This document shows, one piece after another, positions 14,001 to 22,281 of a stretch of DNA of 64,000 nt (positions within the stretch are counted from its first letter, which is position 1; every line of letters starts with the position of its first letter). The translations under genes were made by a program, and so were the position numbers. The notes under the pieces are model-generated. The model was not told the DNA's origin, made no database searches, and worked only from the letters and a program-made list of their open reading frames with translations. This DNA comes from Cellulosimicrobium protaetiae (lineage in GTDB: Bacteria; Actinomycetota; Actinomycetes; Actinomycetales; Cellulomonadaceae), in the NCBI RefSeq assembly GCF_009708005.2, contig NZ_CP052757.1, positions 2,232,001 through 2,296,000 of the forward strand. The letters run 5' to 3'.

Positions 14001-15250
14001 CCGGCCCCGCCTCCCGGGCCCGCGCCGGACGGACGGGCGGTGCGTCCCGGCGCCGGGAGCCTGACGGAGGTCCGGAACCGCCCGTCGGCGACCTCGGCCG
14101 TGAGCTCGCCCCCGTCGTCGGACACCCGCCGGGCCAGCGCGGCCAGCCCCCGCAGGGTCGGCTGCCCGTCGTCGTCGTCGACGACGCCGTCGTTGACGAC
14201 GGTGAGACCGTCCCCGGTCACCGCGACGTGCACGAGCGTCGCCCGCGAGTGGCGCAGGACGTTCGTCGTCGTCTCGCGCAGCACCTGCCCGAGGAGGTCG
14301 TCGGCGCGCTCGCCCAGGTCCGGCGGCCGGTCGACCCGGACGTGGATGCCCGCCGCCTCGAAGAGGTGGCGCGCGTTCTCGAGCTCGGCCGAGAGGTTGA
14401 GCCGGCGCTGCCCGTAGGCGAGCTCTCTCGCCTGCGCGATCGTCTCCCCGACCAGGTCGTACGTCTCGCGCAGCTCCTGCTCCGCCCGGGCAGGGTCCCT
14501 CGTGACCAGTCGCTGCGCGAGGGCGATCTTCAGCTTCACGACGTGCAGCGTGTGGCCCTGGATGTCGTGCAGGTCGCTCGCGAAGCGCATCCGCTCGCGG
14601 ACGACGGCGAGCTCGGCCTCGCGCTCGCGGGCCTCCTCGAGCTCTCGCACGACGTCGTAGAACCCCTTGTTCGGGTACCGCAGGCCGATCAGCGCCACGG
14701 TGAAGCCCGTAGGGATGATGACGAGCGAGACCAGGCCGCCCGCCGTCGGGGCGCCGTCGGCGAGGAGGCCCCACGTGCCCACGGCGGCGACGTACGCGCC
14801 GACCGCGACCGCCGCCTGGGCCCGGCGGCGCGGGAGCTCGGGGACCACCAGGCAGGCCACGATCGCGAGCGCGTAGTACGCGCCCTGGACGTCGCCGCCG
14901 ACCGCGAGCACGCCGTACGGCCAGACCGCCGCCGACACGACGAGGCACGGGAGCGCCACGCGCAGCACGTCGCCGGCCGTCCACCGCTCGAACGCGACCA
15001 GGGCCGCGACCAGGCCGGCACCCAGCACGAGGGCGTCGGCCCAGGTCTGCGCCTGCCGGGCGATCAGGAGCACGCCGACCGCGACGAGCAGGGGGAGCAT
15101 CGTCACGAGGTTGAGCCGACGGAACCGGCGGGGCGTGCCCCGCTGTGCCCCTCGGGTGGCCTCCGGGCTGCTCGTCCGGCCGGCCCCTCGCGGCCACGGA
15201 CGCGCCGTCGTCGGCGCGCCCGGCCCGGCGGGAGCGCGGTGGTCGTCCAT
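13997..15250 (-). CDS. DesK-like sensor histidine kinase
   Basis: 417 residues from ATG 15250; an upstream in-frame start at 15325 is less likely. After a disordered Pro/Ala-rich N-terminus come about five membrane helices (residues about 50-190). A HisKA_3 dimerisation domain follows, with the phospho-His in FASDLHDIQGHTLH, then a HATPase_c domain (VLRETTTNVLRHS). The H-box and Asn box are intact, so it should be active. It overlaps the response regulator gene and faces an ABC-2 exporter operon. Confidence 0.9.
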   Translation of the reverse strand: MDDHRAPAGPGAPTTARPWPRGAGRTSSPEATRGAQRGTPRRFRRLNLVTMLPLLVAVGVLLIARQAQTWADALVLGAGLVAALVAFERWTAGDVLRVALPCLVVSAAVWPYGVLAVGGDVQGAYYALAIVACLVVPELPRRRAQAAVAVGAYVAAVGTWGLLADGAPTAGGLVSLVIIPTGFTVALIGLRYPNKGFYDVVRELEEAREREAELAVVRERMRFASDLHDIQGHTLHVVKLKIALAQRLVTRDPARAEQELRETYDLVGETIAQARELAYGQRRLNLSAELENARHLFEAAGIHVRVDRPPDLGERADDLLGQVLRETTTNVLRHSRATLVHVAVTGDGLTVVNDGVVDDDDGQPTLRGLAALARRVSDDGGELTAEVADGRFRTSVRLPAPGRTARPSGAGPGGGAG

Positions 15251-15412
15251 GGGCGGCTCGCTGTCTCGAGGGAGGGTTGCCTCCCAGTATCCGGTCGCCG
15301 TCGCGGGCTCGGCCAGTGACACCACGTCATGCCCGAGGGGTCCGGGACGTCACGTCGAGAACCTGACGGCACGACACTGGGCACGCCGGGCCGTCGGGAG
15401 TCTGATGGAGCC

Positions 15413-16327
15413 ATGACTCCCCACCCTGCGACCACTCCCGTGATCGACGTCGACCGGCTCGGCGTCGCGTACGGCGACTTCCACGCCGTGAAGGACCTGT
15501 CGTTCCAGGTCGAGCGCGGCGAGCTCTACGCCCTCCTCGGGACCAACGGCGCCGGCAAGACCTCGACGCTCGAGGTCGTGGAGGGCCACCGCCGGGCGAC
15601 GTCGGGCTCGGTCCGCGTCCTCGGCTCCGCCCCGACCGACCGCCGCGCCGTACGCCCGCGCACGGGCATCATGCTCCAGGAGAGCGGGTTCGCGCCCGAC
15701 CTCACCGTCGTCGAGACCGTCCGGCTGATCGGCCGGCTGTCCGGGCGCGAGGACTCGGCCGAGCGCGTGCTGGGCCTCGTGGACCTCCCGCACAAGGCCG
15801 AGACCCGGGTCGCCCAGCTCTCGGGGGGCGAGAAGCGACGGCTCGACTTCGCCACCGCCGTCTACGGCCGCCCCGAGCTGATCTTCCTCGACGAGCCCAC
15901 CACCGGTCTCGACATCCAGTCCCGAGACGCCCTGTGGGACACCGTCCAGCAGCTGCGCGACGACGGCGCGACGGTCGTGCTGACCACCCACTACCTCGAG
16001 GAGGCGCAGCAGCGCGCCGACCGCATCGGTCTCATGCACGGCGGGACCCTCCGTCGCCAGGGGACCGTCGCGGACCTGACCCGCTCCCTGCCCGCGTCGA
16101 TCCGCTTCTCCCTCCCGCCCGACGCCCCGACGCCCCCGAGGCAGGCAGCCCCGCTCGGCGACCGGTCGTGGGCCATCGAGACGTTCGAGCTCCAGCGAGA
16201 CCTCAAGCACCTGCTCGACTGGGCGGCCGCGGGCGACGTGGCGCTCGAAGGACTGTCCGCCGCCCCCACCCGCCTGGACGACGTCTTCCGCGCCGTCGGC
16301 AACGAGCCGGCGGACGTCGCGGCGTGA
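15413..16327 (+). CDS. ABC transporter ATP-binding protein (ABC-2 / DrrA-like)
   Basis: 304 residues from ATG 15413. Walker A is GTNGAGKTS, the signature is QLSGGEKRRLDFA, Walker B is LIFLDEPTTGLD, and the switch His is in TTHYLEE. The C-terminal part after residue 230 is the accessory domain common in DrrA-like exporters. It pairs with the permease 41 bp downstream and is divergent from the DesKR-type genes. The function is export of an unidentified lipid, peptide or drug. Confidence 0.93.
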   Translation: MTPHPATTPVIDVDRLGVAYGDFHAVKDLSFQVERGELYALLGTNGAGKTSTLEVVEGHRRATSGSVRVLGSAPTDRRAVRPRTGIMLQESGFAPDLTVVETVRLIGRLSGREDSAERVLGLVDLPHKAETRVAQLSGGEKRRLDFATAVYGRPELIFLDEPTTGLDIQSRDALWDTVQQLRDDGATVVLTTHYLEEAQQRADRIGLMHGGTLRRQGTVADLTRSLPASIRFSLPPDAPTPPRQAAPLGDRSWAIETFELQRDLKHLLDWAAAGDVALEGLSAAPTRLDDVFRAVGNEPADVAA

Positions 16328-16368
16328 CCGCCGTCCCCCGCTCGTCGACCTGAACCCCAGGAGAACCC

Positions 16369-17088
16369 ATGCTTCCCATCGCGCAGAGCGAGCTGGTCCA
16401 GCTCGTCCGCAACCGGGCCGTGCTCGTCACCAGCCTGCTCATGCCCGTCGCGGCCAGCATCTTCTTCATCGGCTACCGCGACGTCTTCGCACGGATCGGC
16501 AGCCTCGGCTACGTCGCGGCCGTGCTCGTCTTCACGATCGCCGCGTTCACCCTGTACGCGACGACCGTGACCACCCTGGCCGGACGCCGTCAGGACCTCT
16601 TCCTCAAGCGGCTGCGCTCGACCGCCGCGGGCGACGCGGCCATCCTTTCCGGCCTCGTGCTGCCCGTCGCCGCGATCGCCGTCGTCCAGATCGCGGTGAT
16701 CCTCGCGGTCTTCGCTGCGGTCGGCGGTGCCCCGGCGGACGCGCTGCTGGTCGTCGTCGCGGTCGTCGCGACCTTCGTCATGATGCTCGCCCTCGGGGTC
16801 GCGACGGCCGGTGTGACGACCTCGCCCGAGCACGCGCAGGTCACGACCCTGCCGCTGAGCCTGGGGACGATCGCCGTCGCGAGCTGGGTGGGGATCACCG
16901 GCACGCAGGACCTCGCGGCCCTCAAGCGCGCGCTGCCCGGCGGCGCGGCCACCGAGCTCGTGGTGGCGGCCTGGAACGGCGGCGTCCCGCTGACCGACGC
17001 GCTCCTGCTCCTCGTCCCGACGGTCGCGTGGGTCGTCGTGGCCGTCGCGCTCGCGGCGCGGATGTTCCGCTGGGAGCCTCGGCGATGA
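16369..17088 (+). CDS. ABC-2 type permease
   Basis: 239 residues with about six hydrophobic helices: residues 17-35, 44-65, 95-122 and 124-145, then a helix containing SWVGITG, and a final one near 205-225. The cytoplasmic stretch RRQDLFLKRLRSTAA between helices 2 and 3 is the coupling loop typical of ABC-2 permeases. The upstream CAGGAG is a good ribosome binding site. The stop overlaps the start of the GPP34 gene (ATGA), so the transporter and GPP34 are one operon. Confidence 0.88.
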   Translation: MLPIAQSELVQLVRNRAVLVTSLLMPVAASIFFIGYRDVFARIGSLGYVAAVLVFTIAAFTLYATTVTTLAGRRQDLFLKRLRSTAAGDAAILSGLVLPVAAIAVVQIAVILAVFAAVGGAPADALLVVVAVVATFVMMLALGVATAGVTTSPEHAQVTTLPLSLGTIAVASWVGITGTQDLAALKRALPGGAATELVVAAWNGGVPLTDALLLLVPTVAWVVVAVALAARMFRWEPRR

Positions 17089-17774
17089 GCGCGCGCGAGC
17101 TGCTGATCGTCGACGACCTCATGCTGCTGCTCCTGGACGACGACGGGGCATCCATCCAGGCCGCCGGGACGCTCTACTACTCGCTTGGCGGGGCCGTGCT
17201 CACCGAGCTCGCGCTCCTCGGCCGGATCGAGGTCGACGAGTCCGGGGTCCTCAACGGCCCGCGCGTCTCCCCGGCGGGCGAGGGTCCGCTGCCCGACCCG
17301 CTGCTCCAGTCGGCGTACGACACCATCGCCGAGAAGACCCAGCGCGTCCAGCCGCTGCTCGTCGCGATCGGCGCCGACCTGTGGCGCGAGGTGATCGAGC
17401 GCCTCGCGGCCCGTGGCCTCGTCCGGCGCGAGGAGCGCACGGTGCTCGGCCTGTTCCGCAGCACGCGCTGGCCGGCCGCGGACGAGGAGCACGAGGCCGC
17501 CCTCCGGGCGCGGATCCGGCGGGTCCTCGAGGACGGCGAGGCACCGGACGCGCGGACCGCGGCGATCGTCGGGCTGCTGTCCGCGAGCGGTGCCCTGCCG
17601 TCCCTGCGGCCGCCGCTGCCCTGGACGTCGGTGACCGTGACACGGGCCAAGGAGCTCGAGGTCGGCCACTGGGGACCGGAGGCGGTCGCGTCGGCGGTCA
17701 CCCGCACGGCAGCCGCGGTCGCCGCCGCGAGCGCGGTCGCCGCGGTCAGCGTCTCGACGGCGGGCGGTCGTTGA
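17085..17774 (+). CDS. GPP34 / GOLPH3 family phosphoprotein
   Basis: 229 residues matching the GOLPH3/VPS74 family: LLIVDDLMLLLLDDDGAS at the N-terminus, YYSLGGAVLTELALLGRIEV, then DPLLQSAYDTIAEK and a C-terminal helical bundle. In eukaryotes the family binds phosphatidylinositol-4-phosphate on Golgi membranes. The bacterial members are common in actinobacteria and uncharacterised. The Ala/Val-rich tail after residue 205 could associate with membrane. Translational coupling to an ABC-2 exporter suggests a shared membrane or cell-envelope role (inference). Confidence 0.9.
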   Translation: MSARELLIVDDLMLLLLDDDGASIQAAGTLYYSLGGAVLTELALLGRIEVDESGVLNGPRVSPAGEGPLPDPLLQSAYDTIAEKTQRVQPLLVAIGADLWREVIERLAARGLVRREERTVLGLFRSTRWPAADEEHEAALRARIRRVLEDGEAPDARTAAIVGLLSASGALPSLRPPLPWTSVTVTRAKELEVGHWGPEAVASAVTRTAAAVAAASAVAAVSVSTAGGR

Positions 17775-17872
17775 CGGCGCTCCCTCCGCCCGGTCGGCTG
17801 TGCAGGGGGCGTCGAGAGCGGGGCGCTGGGAAAGGGGGTGCGCCGCCCGTCCGGCGCCCCTAGCGTGGCGTG

Positions 17873-18124
17873 ATGGCGAGCCCCCCGACACCCCCGGACC
17901 CGTTCCCCGACCCGTTCGACCACCAGGTGACCAAGGACGGCCGCGTCCGCGTCTCGCGCGGCGGGCGCGTCGTCGTCACCGTCGCGGGGACGGCGGCCGA
18001 CCGGCTCGCGGAGGCCCTGGAGCGGGCCGTGGCCCGCGACGACGAGGGCGAGGTCCAGCTCCTGCTCGCCCGGGCCACGGGGAACTACCGTCGCGGCAAC
18101 GAGAAGCGCGCGCACCGCCCGTGA
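17873..18124 (+). CDS. Small hypothetical protein
   Basis: 83 residues from ATG 17873 (a GTG one codon upstream is also possible). A Pro/Asp-rich N-terminus is followed by a compact segment, RVRVSRGGRVVVTVAGTAADRLAEALERA, that looks like a beta-hairpin and a helix. I do not recognise the family. It stands between GPP34 and the ECF41 operon. The coding call rests on codon bias and good spacing only. Confidence 0.55.
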   Translation: MASPPTPPDPFPDPFDHQVTKDGRVRVSRGGRVVVTVAGTAADRLAEALERAVARDDEGEVQLLLARATGNYRRGNEKRAHRP

Positions 18125-18143
18125 CGCAGGTCACCCGCCCGGA

Positions 18144-18170
18144 TGTCACGCGGGGCGTCCGGGACGCGTC
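18144..18170 (+). promoter_or_regulatory. ECF41-type promoter
   Basis: TGTCACG (18144-18150) and CGTC (18167-18170) are 16 bp apart. The described ECF41 target is TGTCACA with CGTC 16-17 bp downstream. The site is 61 bp before the carboxymuconolactone decarboxylase gene, which overlaps the ECF41 sigma gene. This indicates autoregulation of the operon. Confidence 0.78.
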
Positions 18171-18231
18171 TGGATGGTCGACCAGTCGCTCGACCGGCGC
18201 GCACCGCGCCGGCTGACGGGAGGAGACCCTC

Positions 18232-18825
18232 GTGGCCCGCATCTCGCTCGACCCGCCCCGGACCCTGCTCAACCGCACGCTCGCCGCGCTCTCCCGGCGC
18301 CGGTACGGCGCCGTGCTCGAGCCGCTCGCCGCCGTCGGGCACAACCCGCGCGTCGCGACCACCTACTGCGTCCTCGAGGCGGGCGTCGCGCGCTGGCGTG
18401 CGCTCGACCCGGCGCTCGCGGCGCTCGCGGTCATGGCGACGGCCGTCCGGATCGGCTGCTCGTGGTGCGTCGACTTCGGCTACTGGGAGTCCGAGCACGA
18501 CGACGTCGACCCGCGCAAGCTCCACGACGTCCCCGCCTGGCGGGAGAGCGAGGCGTACACCACCGCCGAGCGACGCGTGCTCGAGTACGCCGAGGCGGCC
18601 ACCGCCACCCCGCCGACGGTGACGGACGAGCTCGCTGCGGCCCTGGTCGACGACCTGGGCGAGCCGGCGTTCGTCGAGCTGACGGCCCTCGTCGCGCTCG
18701 AGAACCTGCGGAGCCGGATCAACGCGGCACTGGGTCTGTCGAGCCAGGGCTTCAGCGACCGGTGCGAGATCCCGCTCGCGGGCGGCCTGCGCACGGCGGG
18801 GACGGCTGGCAGGCTGGCGGGGTGA
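18232..18825 (+). CDS. Carboxymuconolactone decarboxylase family protein (ECF41-associated)
   Basis: 197 residues from GTG 18232. It is a CMD/AhpD-like helical protein with an AhpD-type redox motif, CSWCVDFGYWE (residues about 79-89), which provides the CxxC pair and a nearby acidic residue. Such proteins act as peroxidases or decarboxylases. It is co-transcribed and overlaps by GTGA with the ECF41 sigma gene. CMD proteins are one of the three enzyme types known to be encoded beside ECF41 factors and form their usual target. The physiological substrate is unknown. Confidence 0.9.
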   Translation: MARISLDPPRTLLNRTLAALSRRRYGAVLEPLAAVGHNPRVATTYCVLEAGVARWRALDPALAALAVMATAVRIGCSWCVDFGYWESEHDDVDPRKLHDVPAWRESEAYTTAERRVLEYAEAATATPPTVTDELAAALVDDLGEPAFVELTALVALENLRSRINAALGLSSQGFSDRCEIPLAGGLRTAGTAGRLAG

Positions 18826-19712
18826 GCGACGACGCGACCCCACCGGTCGAGGCGGCCCTGGAGCCGTTCGCGGCCCACCGGCGCCTGCTCTTCACGGTCG
18901 CCTACGAGATGACGGGCTCCGCGGCGGACGCCGAGGACGTCGTGCAGGAGGCGTGGCTGCGCTGGTCGGCCGCGGACCGCTCGGACGTCCTGGACCCGCG
19001 CGCCTACCTGGTGCGTGTCACGACCCGGCTCGCGCTCGACCGGCTGCGCACGCTGCGGGCGCGGCGCGAGACGTACGTCGGGTCGTGGCTGCCCGACCCG
19101 CTCCTGACGACGCCCGACGCGGCGCTGCAGGTCGAGCGCGCGGAGGACGTGTCGATGGCGCTGCTCGTCGTCCTGGAGACGCTGAGCCCGCTCGAGCGCG
19201 CCGTGTTCGTGCTGCGCGAGGTCTTCGACCTCCCCTACGACGAGATCGCGGCCGGGCTCGACCGAGCGCCCGAGGCCGTGCGCCAGACCGCGCACCGCGC
19301 GCGCGAGCACGTGCGCGCGCGCCGCCCGCGGTTCACACCGCCCGACGATGCGCAGCGTGCCGCCGTCGAGCGGTTCATGGTCGCGTGCGCGACGGGCGAC
19401 ACGGCGGCGCTGGTCGAGACGCTCGCGCCGGACGTCGTCGTCGTGAGCGACGGCGGCGGGAAGGCGCGGTCGGCCCTGCGACCCGTCGCGGGCGCGGACA
19501 AGGTGGCGCGCATGCTCGTCGGCCTCGCGGCCAAGCCCGAGACGATCGCGATGGCGTACGAGCCCGCCCTCGTGAACGGCGCGCTGGGCGGCGTGTGGAC
19601 AGTGGACGGGGAGACCGTCATGGCGGCGGCCGTCGAGTACGACGGGGAGCGGGTCGCCCGCGTCCTGCTGTTCCGGAACCCGGAGCGGCTGGCGGGCCTC
19701 AGACGAGCGTGA
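18822..19712 (+). CDS. sigJ: ECF41 (SigJ-like) RNA polymerase sigma factor
   Basis: 296 residues from a GTG overlapping the CMD stop. Sigma region 2 (AYEMTGSAADAEDVVQEAWLRW) and region 4 (LSPLERAVFVLREVFDLPYDEIA) are intact. A C-terminal SnoaL/NTF2-like domain of about 110 residues follows (VERFMVACATGDTAALVETLAPDVV). Fusion to this domain and a neighbouring CMD gene define ECF41, which has no anti-sigma factor; the extension itself controls activity. The symbol follows SigJ usage and is approximate. The matching promoter lies at 18144-18170. Confidence 0.92.
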   Translation: MSDDATPPVEAALEPFAAHRRLLFTVAYEMTGSAADAEDVVQEAWLRWSAADRSDVLDPRAYLVRVTTRLALDRLRTLRARRETYVGSWLPDPLLTTPDAALQVERAEDVSMALLVVLETLSPLERAVFVLREVFDLPYDEIAAGLDRAPEAVRQTAHRAREHVRARRPRFTPPDDAQRAAVERFMVACATGDTAALVETLAPDVVVVSDGGGKARSALRPVAGADKVARMLVGLAAKPETIAMAYEPALVNGALGGVWTVDGETVMAAAVEYDGERVARVLLFRNPERLAGLRRA

Positions 19713-19917
19713 GGACGCCCAGCACACCGACGGCCAGGGCGAGCGCGAGCGAGATCGCGATGAGCGCGACGTGCACCGTGAGGAAGCGCGTCGCGCGACC
19801 CTCGGCGTCACGCGCACGAGGGTCCTTGGCGATGCGCTGGAGGAAGCGGGGCCAGATGAGCAGGTTCCACGCGGCCGTCACGAGCAGGACGACCGACCAG
19901 ACGACGGGGAGTTCCAC
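19699..19917 (-). CDS. Small SCO4848-like membrane protein
   Basis: 72 residues from GTG 19917, chosen because the preceding in-frame codons are basic and unlike the family. Two membrane helices are clear (VVWSVVLLVTAAWNLLIW and VHVALIAISLALALAVGVLG), with a basic loop FLQRIAKDPRARD between them, as in the SCO4848 family of small actinobacterial membrane proteins. The function is unknown. Its 3' end overlaps the convergent sigma gene by 14 bp. Confidence 0.8.
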   Translation of the reverse strand: MELPVVWSVVLLVTAAWNLLIWPRFLQRIAKDPRARDAEGRATRFLTVHVALIAISLALALAVGVLGVLTLV

Positions 19918-20001
19918 GCGACGAGCATGACAGCGGGTGGCGGCCTCCCGGGACGGGACGGACCGTGCGGCCTGTGGGATCGACCACATCGACTCCGAGG
20001 G

Positions 20002-20020
20002 TCAGGTGAGGCTACCCTTG
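20002..20020 (+). promoter_or_regulatory. IdeR/DmdR/DtxR-type iron box
   Basis: TCAGGTGAGGCTACCCTTG matches the actinobacterial iron-box consensus TTAGGTTAGGCTAACCTAA at 14 of 19 positions, with the central AGGCTA intact. It is 68 bp before the start of a siderophore-interacting protein, a classic iron-regulated target. Confidence 0.8.
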
Positions 20021-20087
20021 CCGACGGTCACCGTGGTCGCGGGGCCGCCGTCCGCCCGGTCCCGGGCCGCACACCGAGGAGCCCCAG

Positions 20088-20918
20088 GTGGCCACCTTCA
20101 AGATGGTCAAGCCCACCGACGCCCACGTCGTCACGCTCGACGTCGTCGGGAGCAAGCGGGTGAGCCCGAACGTCGTGCGGGTCACGCTCGGCGGCGAGGG
20201 CATGGACCTCTTCACGCCCATGGGCTACGACCAGTGGTTCCGGCTGTTCCTGACCCGCGACGACCAGGACTCCCTGCGCCTGCCCACCCGCACGTCGGGC
20301 ATGTGGTACGTCCAGTACCTCGCGACGCCCAAGGCGCGCCGCCCCTGGGTCCGCAACTACACGGTGCGCGCCGCGCGGCCCGACCTGCGCGAGATCGACG
20401 TCGACTTCGTCGTGCACGGTGACGCCGGTCCCGCGTCGTCGTTCGCACTGTCCGCGCAGCCGGGGGACCGCGTCGGCCTGCTCGACCAGGGCGTCGGCTA
20501 CAACCCGCGCGTCCCGCACGACTGGACGCTCGTCGTCGCCGATGAGACCGGCCTGCCCGCCGTCGCCGGCATCTGCGAGTCCCTGCCCGACGACGCGCGC
20601 GGCCTCGCGATCGTCGAGATCCCCGAGGCGGCGGACGCCCAGGACTTCCGCGTCCCCGCCGGGGTCGAGCTGCGCTGGGTCGTGCGCCAGGACGCGGCGC
20701 CCGCGGGCACCGACCCGCACGCGCTCCTGCCCGGCGCGCTGGCGCTCGAGGCCGTGCGGTCGGCGGACCTGCCGTCGGGGCCCGTCTACGCGTACGCGGT
20801 GGGGGAGGCGGCGCTCGCGACCGGGGTGCGGCGCCACCTCGTCAACGACCGGGGCGTGCCGAAGACCACCATCGACTTCGTCGGGTACTGGCGGCACGGG
20901 CACGCCGCGTCGGCCTGA
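20088..20918 (+). CDS. Siderophore-interacting protein (FAD-dependent ferric-siderophore reductase)
   Basis: 276 residues from GTG 20088, with GAGGA upstream. The FAD-binding signature RNYTVR (about residues 88-93), the HGDAGPASSFA loop, the dinucleotide-binding LVVADETGLPAVAGI and the final WRHGHA are all diagnostic of the SIP/ViuB family. These enzymes release iron from imported ferric siderophores in the cytoplasm using NAD(P)H or ferredoxin. An iron box lies in the promoter, so expression should rise when iron is low. No siderophore synthesis or uptake genes lie nearby. Confidence 0.95.
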   Translation: MATFKMVKPTDAHVVTLDVVGSKRVSPNVVRVTLGGEGMDLFTPMGYDQWFRLFLTRDDQDSLRLPTRTSGMWYVQYLATPKARRPWVRNYTVRAARPDLREIDVDFVVHGDAGPASSFALSAQPGDRVGLLDQGVGYNPRVPHDWTLVVADETGLPAVAGICESLPDDARGLAIVEIPEAADAQDFRVPAGVELRWVVRQDAAPAGTDPHALLPGALALEAVRSADLPSGPVYAYAVGEAALATGVRRHLVNDRGVPKTTIDFVGYWRHGHAASA

Positions 20919-20949
20919 CCGGCCGCGGCGAGGTCGGTCCGACCGGTCC

Positions 20950-20983
20950 GCGCGCCGTCGGGCCCGCAGGCTCGACGGCGCGC
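20950..20983. terminator. Convergent-gene terminator hairpin
   Basis: A perfect 11-bp stem, GCGCGCCGTCG (20950-20960) with CGACGGCGCGC (20973-20983), encloses a 12-nt loop. It lies between the convergent siderophore-interacting protein and desaturase genes and probably ends both. Confidence 0.7.
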
Positions 20984-20993
20984 CCGTGCCGCG

Positions 20994-22103
20994 TCAGACC
21001 TTGCGGAGCTGGCGGAACATCGGGCAGTCGAACGGGTCGCGCGCGGACAAGCCCACGCGGTTGAGGTAGCGCACGACGATGCCGTACGACTGCACGAGGC
21101 TGGTCTCGGTGTACGGCAGGCCGAGGTTCGCGCAGTGCTCGCGCACGATCTCGCGCGCCCGGGCGAGGTGGGGCCGCGGCATGCTCGGGAAGAGGTGGTG
21201 CTCGATCTGGAAGTTGAGCCCGCCCATGAGGATGTTCATCCACCAGCCGCCGCGGATGTTGCGCGACGTGAGGACCTGCTTCGACAGGAAGTCGATCTTC
21301 GTGTTCTCGGGGATGATCGCCATGCCCTTGTGGTTCGGCGCGAACGACGCCCCCATGTAGACGCCGAAGACGGCGAGCTGGACCCCGAGGAACGCGAACG
21401 CCAGGCCGAGCGGCAGGACCCAGAAGATCGCGCCGACGTAGAGAGACAGGCGCAGCGTGAGGATCACGAGCTCCACGACGCGGGCCCGGACGTTGCCGCG
21501 CTTGCGGCCGCCCGCGAGGAGCGAGCGGTACGCCTGGACGTGCAGGTTGAGGCCCTCGAGCGTGAGCAGCGGGAAGAACAGCCAGCCCTGGTACCGGTTG
21601 ATCACGGCCCGGAAGCCCTTCGCAGCCGCCGCGTCCTCGTCGAGGAAGACCACGACGTCCGGGGCGATGTCCGGGTCCTTGCCGCGCTGGTTGGGGTTCG
21701 CGTGGTGGCGGGTGTGCTTGTTCATCCACCACGAGTGGCTGATCCCCACGACGCCGTTGGCGAGCGTGCGACCGAGGCGGTCGTTCGCCGGTCCGGACGT
21801 GAAGACCTGCCGGTGCGACGCCTCGTGGGCGACGAACGCGAACTGGGTGAAGATCAGCCCGAGCGCCCCGGCGATCAGGAGCTGGAACCACGAGTCGCCG
21901 AGGAGGACGAACCCCGCGACGGCCCCGCCGAGCGCGAGGGTCAGCACGGCGAGCGTCCACAGGTAGTAGCCGTGCGTGCGGTGGAGCAGCCCGGCGTCGC
22001 GCACGGTGCGCGACAGCGCGCTGTACGTGCTGGTCACGGCGCCGGGCTCGTCGGTGCGGGGGCGGGTGGCCCGGAAGCCCGGGCGCACTGCGGCAGAGGT
22101 CAT
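20994..22103 (-). CDS. Membrane fatty acid desaturase
   Basis: 369 residues. The three histidine clusters of the di-iron desaturases are present: HEASH (near residue 104), KHTRHH (near 139) and IEHH followed by PRPH (near 300). Four membrane helices surround them (YLWTLAVLTLALGGAVAGFV and others). These enzymes put double bonds into acyl chains and adjust membrane fluidity using electrons from ferredoxin. Start ATG 22103. A 16-bp palindrome upstream suggests a TetR-type repressor. Its fitness partner (ferredoxin or reductase) is not visible beside it. Confidence 0.92.
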   Translation of the reverse strand: MTSAAVRPGFRATRPRTDEPGAVTSTYSALSRTVRDAGLLHRTHGYYLWTLAVLTLALGGAVAGFVLLGDSWFQLLIAGALGLIFTQFAFVAHEASHRQVFTSGPANDRLGRTLANGVVGISHSWWMNKHTRHHANPNQRGKDPDIAPDVVVFLDEDAAAAKGFRAVINRYQGWLFFPLLTLEGLNLHVQAYRSLLAGGRKRGNVRARVVELVILTLRLSLYVGAIFWVLPLGLAFAFLGVQLAVFGVYMGASFAPNHKGMAIIPENTKIDFLSKQVLTSRNIRGGWWMNILMGGLNFQIEHHLFPSMPRPHLARAREIVREHCANLGLPYTETSLVQSYGIVVRYLNRVGLSARDPFDCPMFRQLRKV

Positions 22104-22180
22104 GTGCGGCCTCGCAGGGTGTCGGTGTCGACTTCCCAGCCGCGGAGGTGAGCGGGTGCTCGTGGTGCAGATCACCCCAC

Positions 22181-22196
22181 CCTACGGGACCGTAGG
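22181..22196 (-). promoter_or_regulatory. Palindromic operator of the desaturase gene
   Basis: CCTACGG-GA-CCGTAGG is a 16-bp inverted repeat with perfect 7-bp arms, 78 bp upstream of the desaturase start. TetR-family regulators of fatty acid genes bind palindromes of this type. The regulator is not encoded next to it. Confidence 0.65.
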
Positions 22197-22281
22197 TTGC
22201 ACGCGCGAGCGCGGGGGGTGAAGAAGCCGCGCAGGAGTTCGTGGTGCGGTGTCGGCAGGGCGTCTCCCGGCCGGCCGGCCG

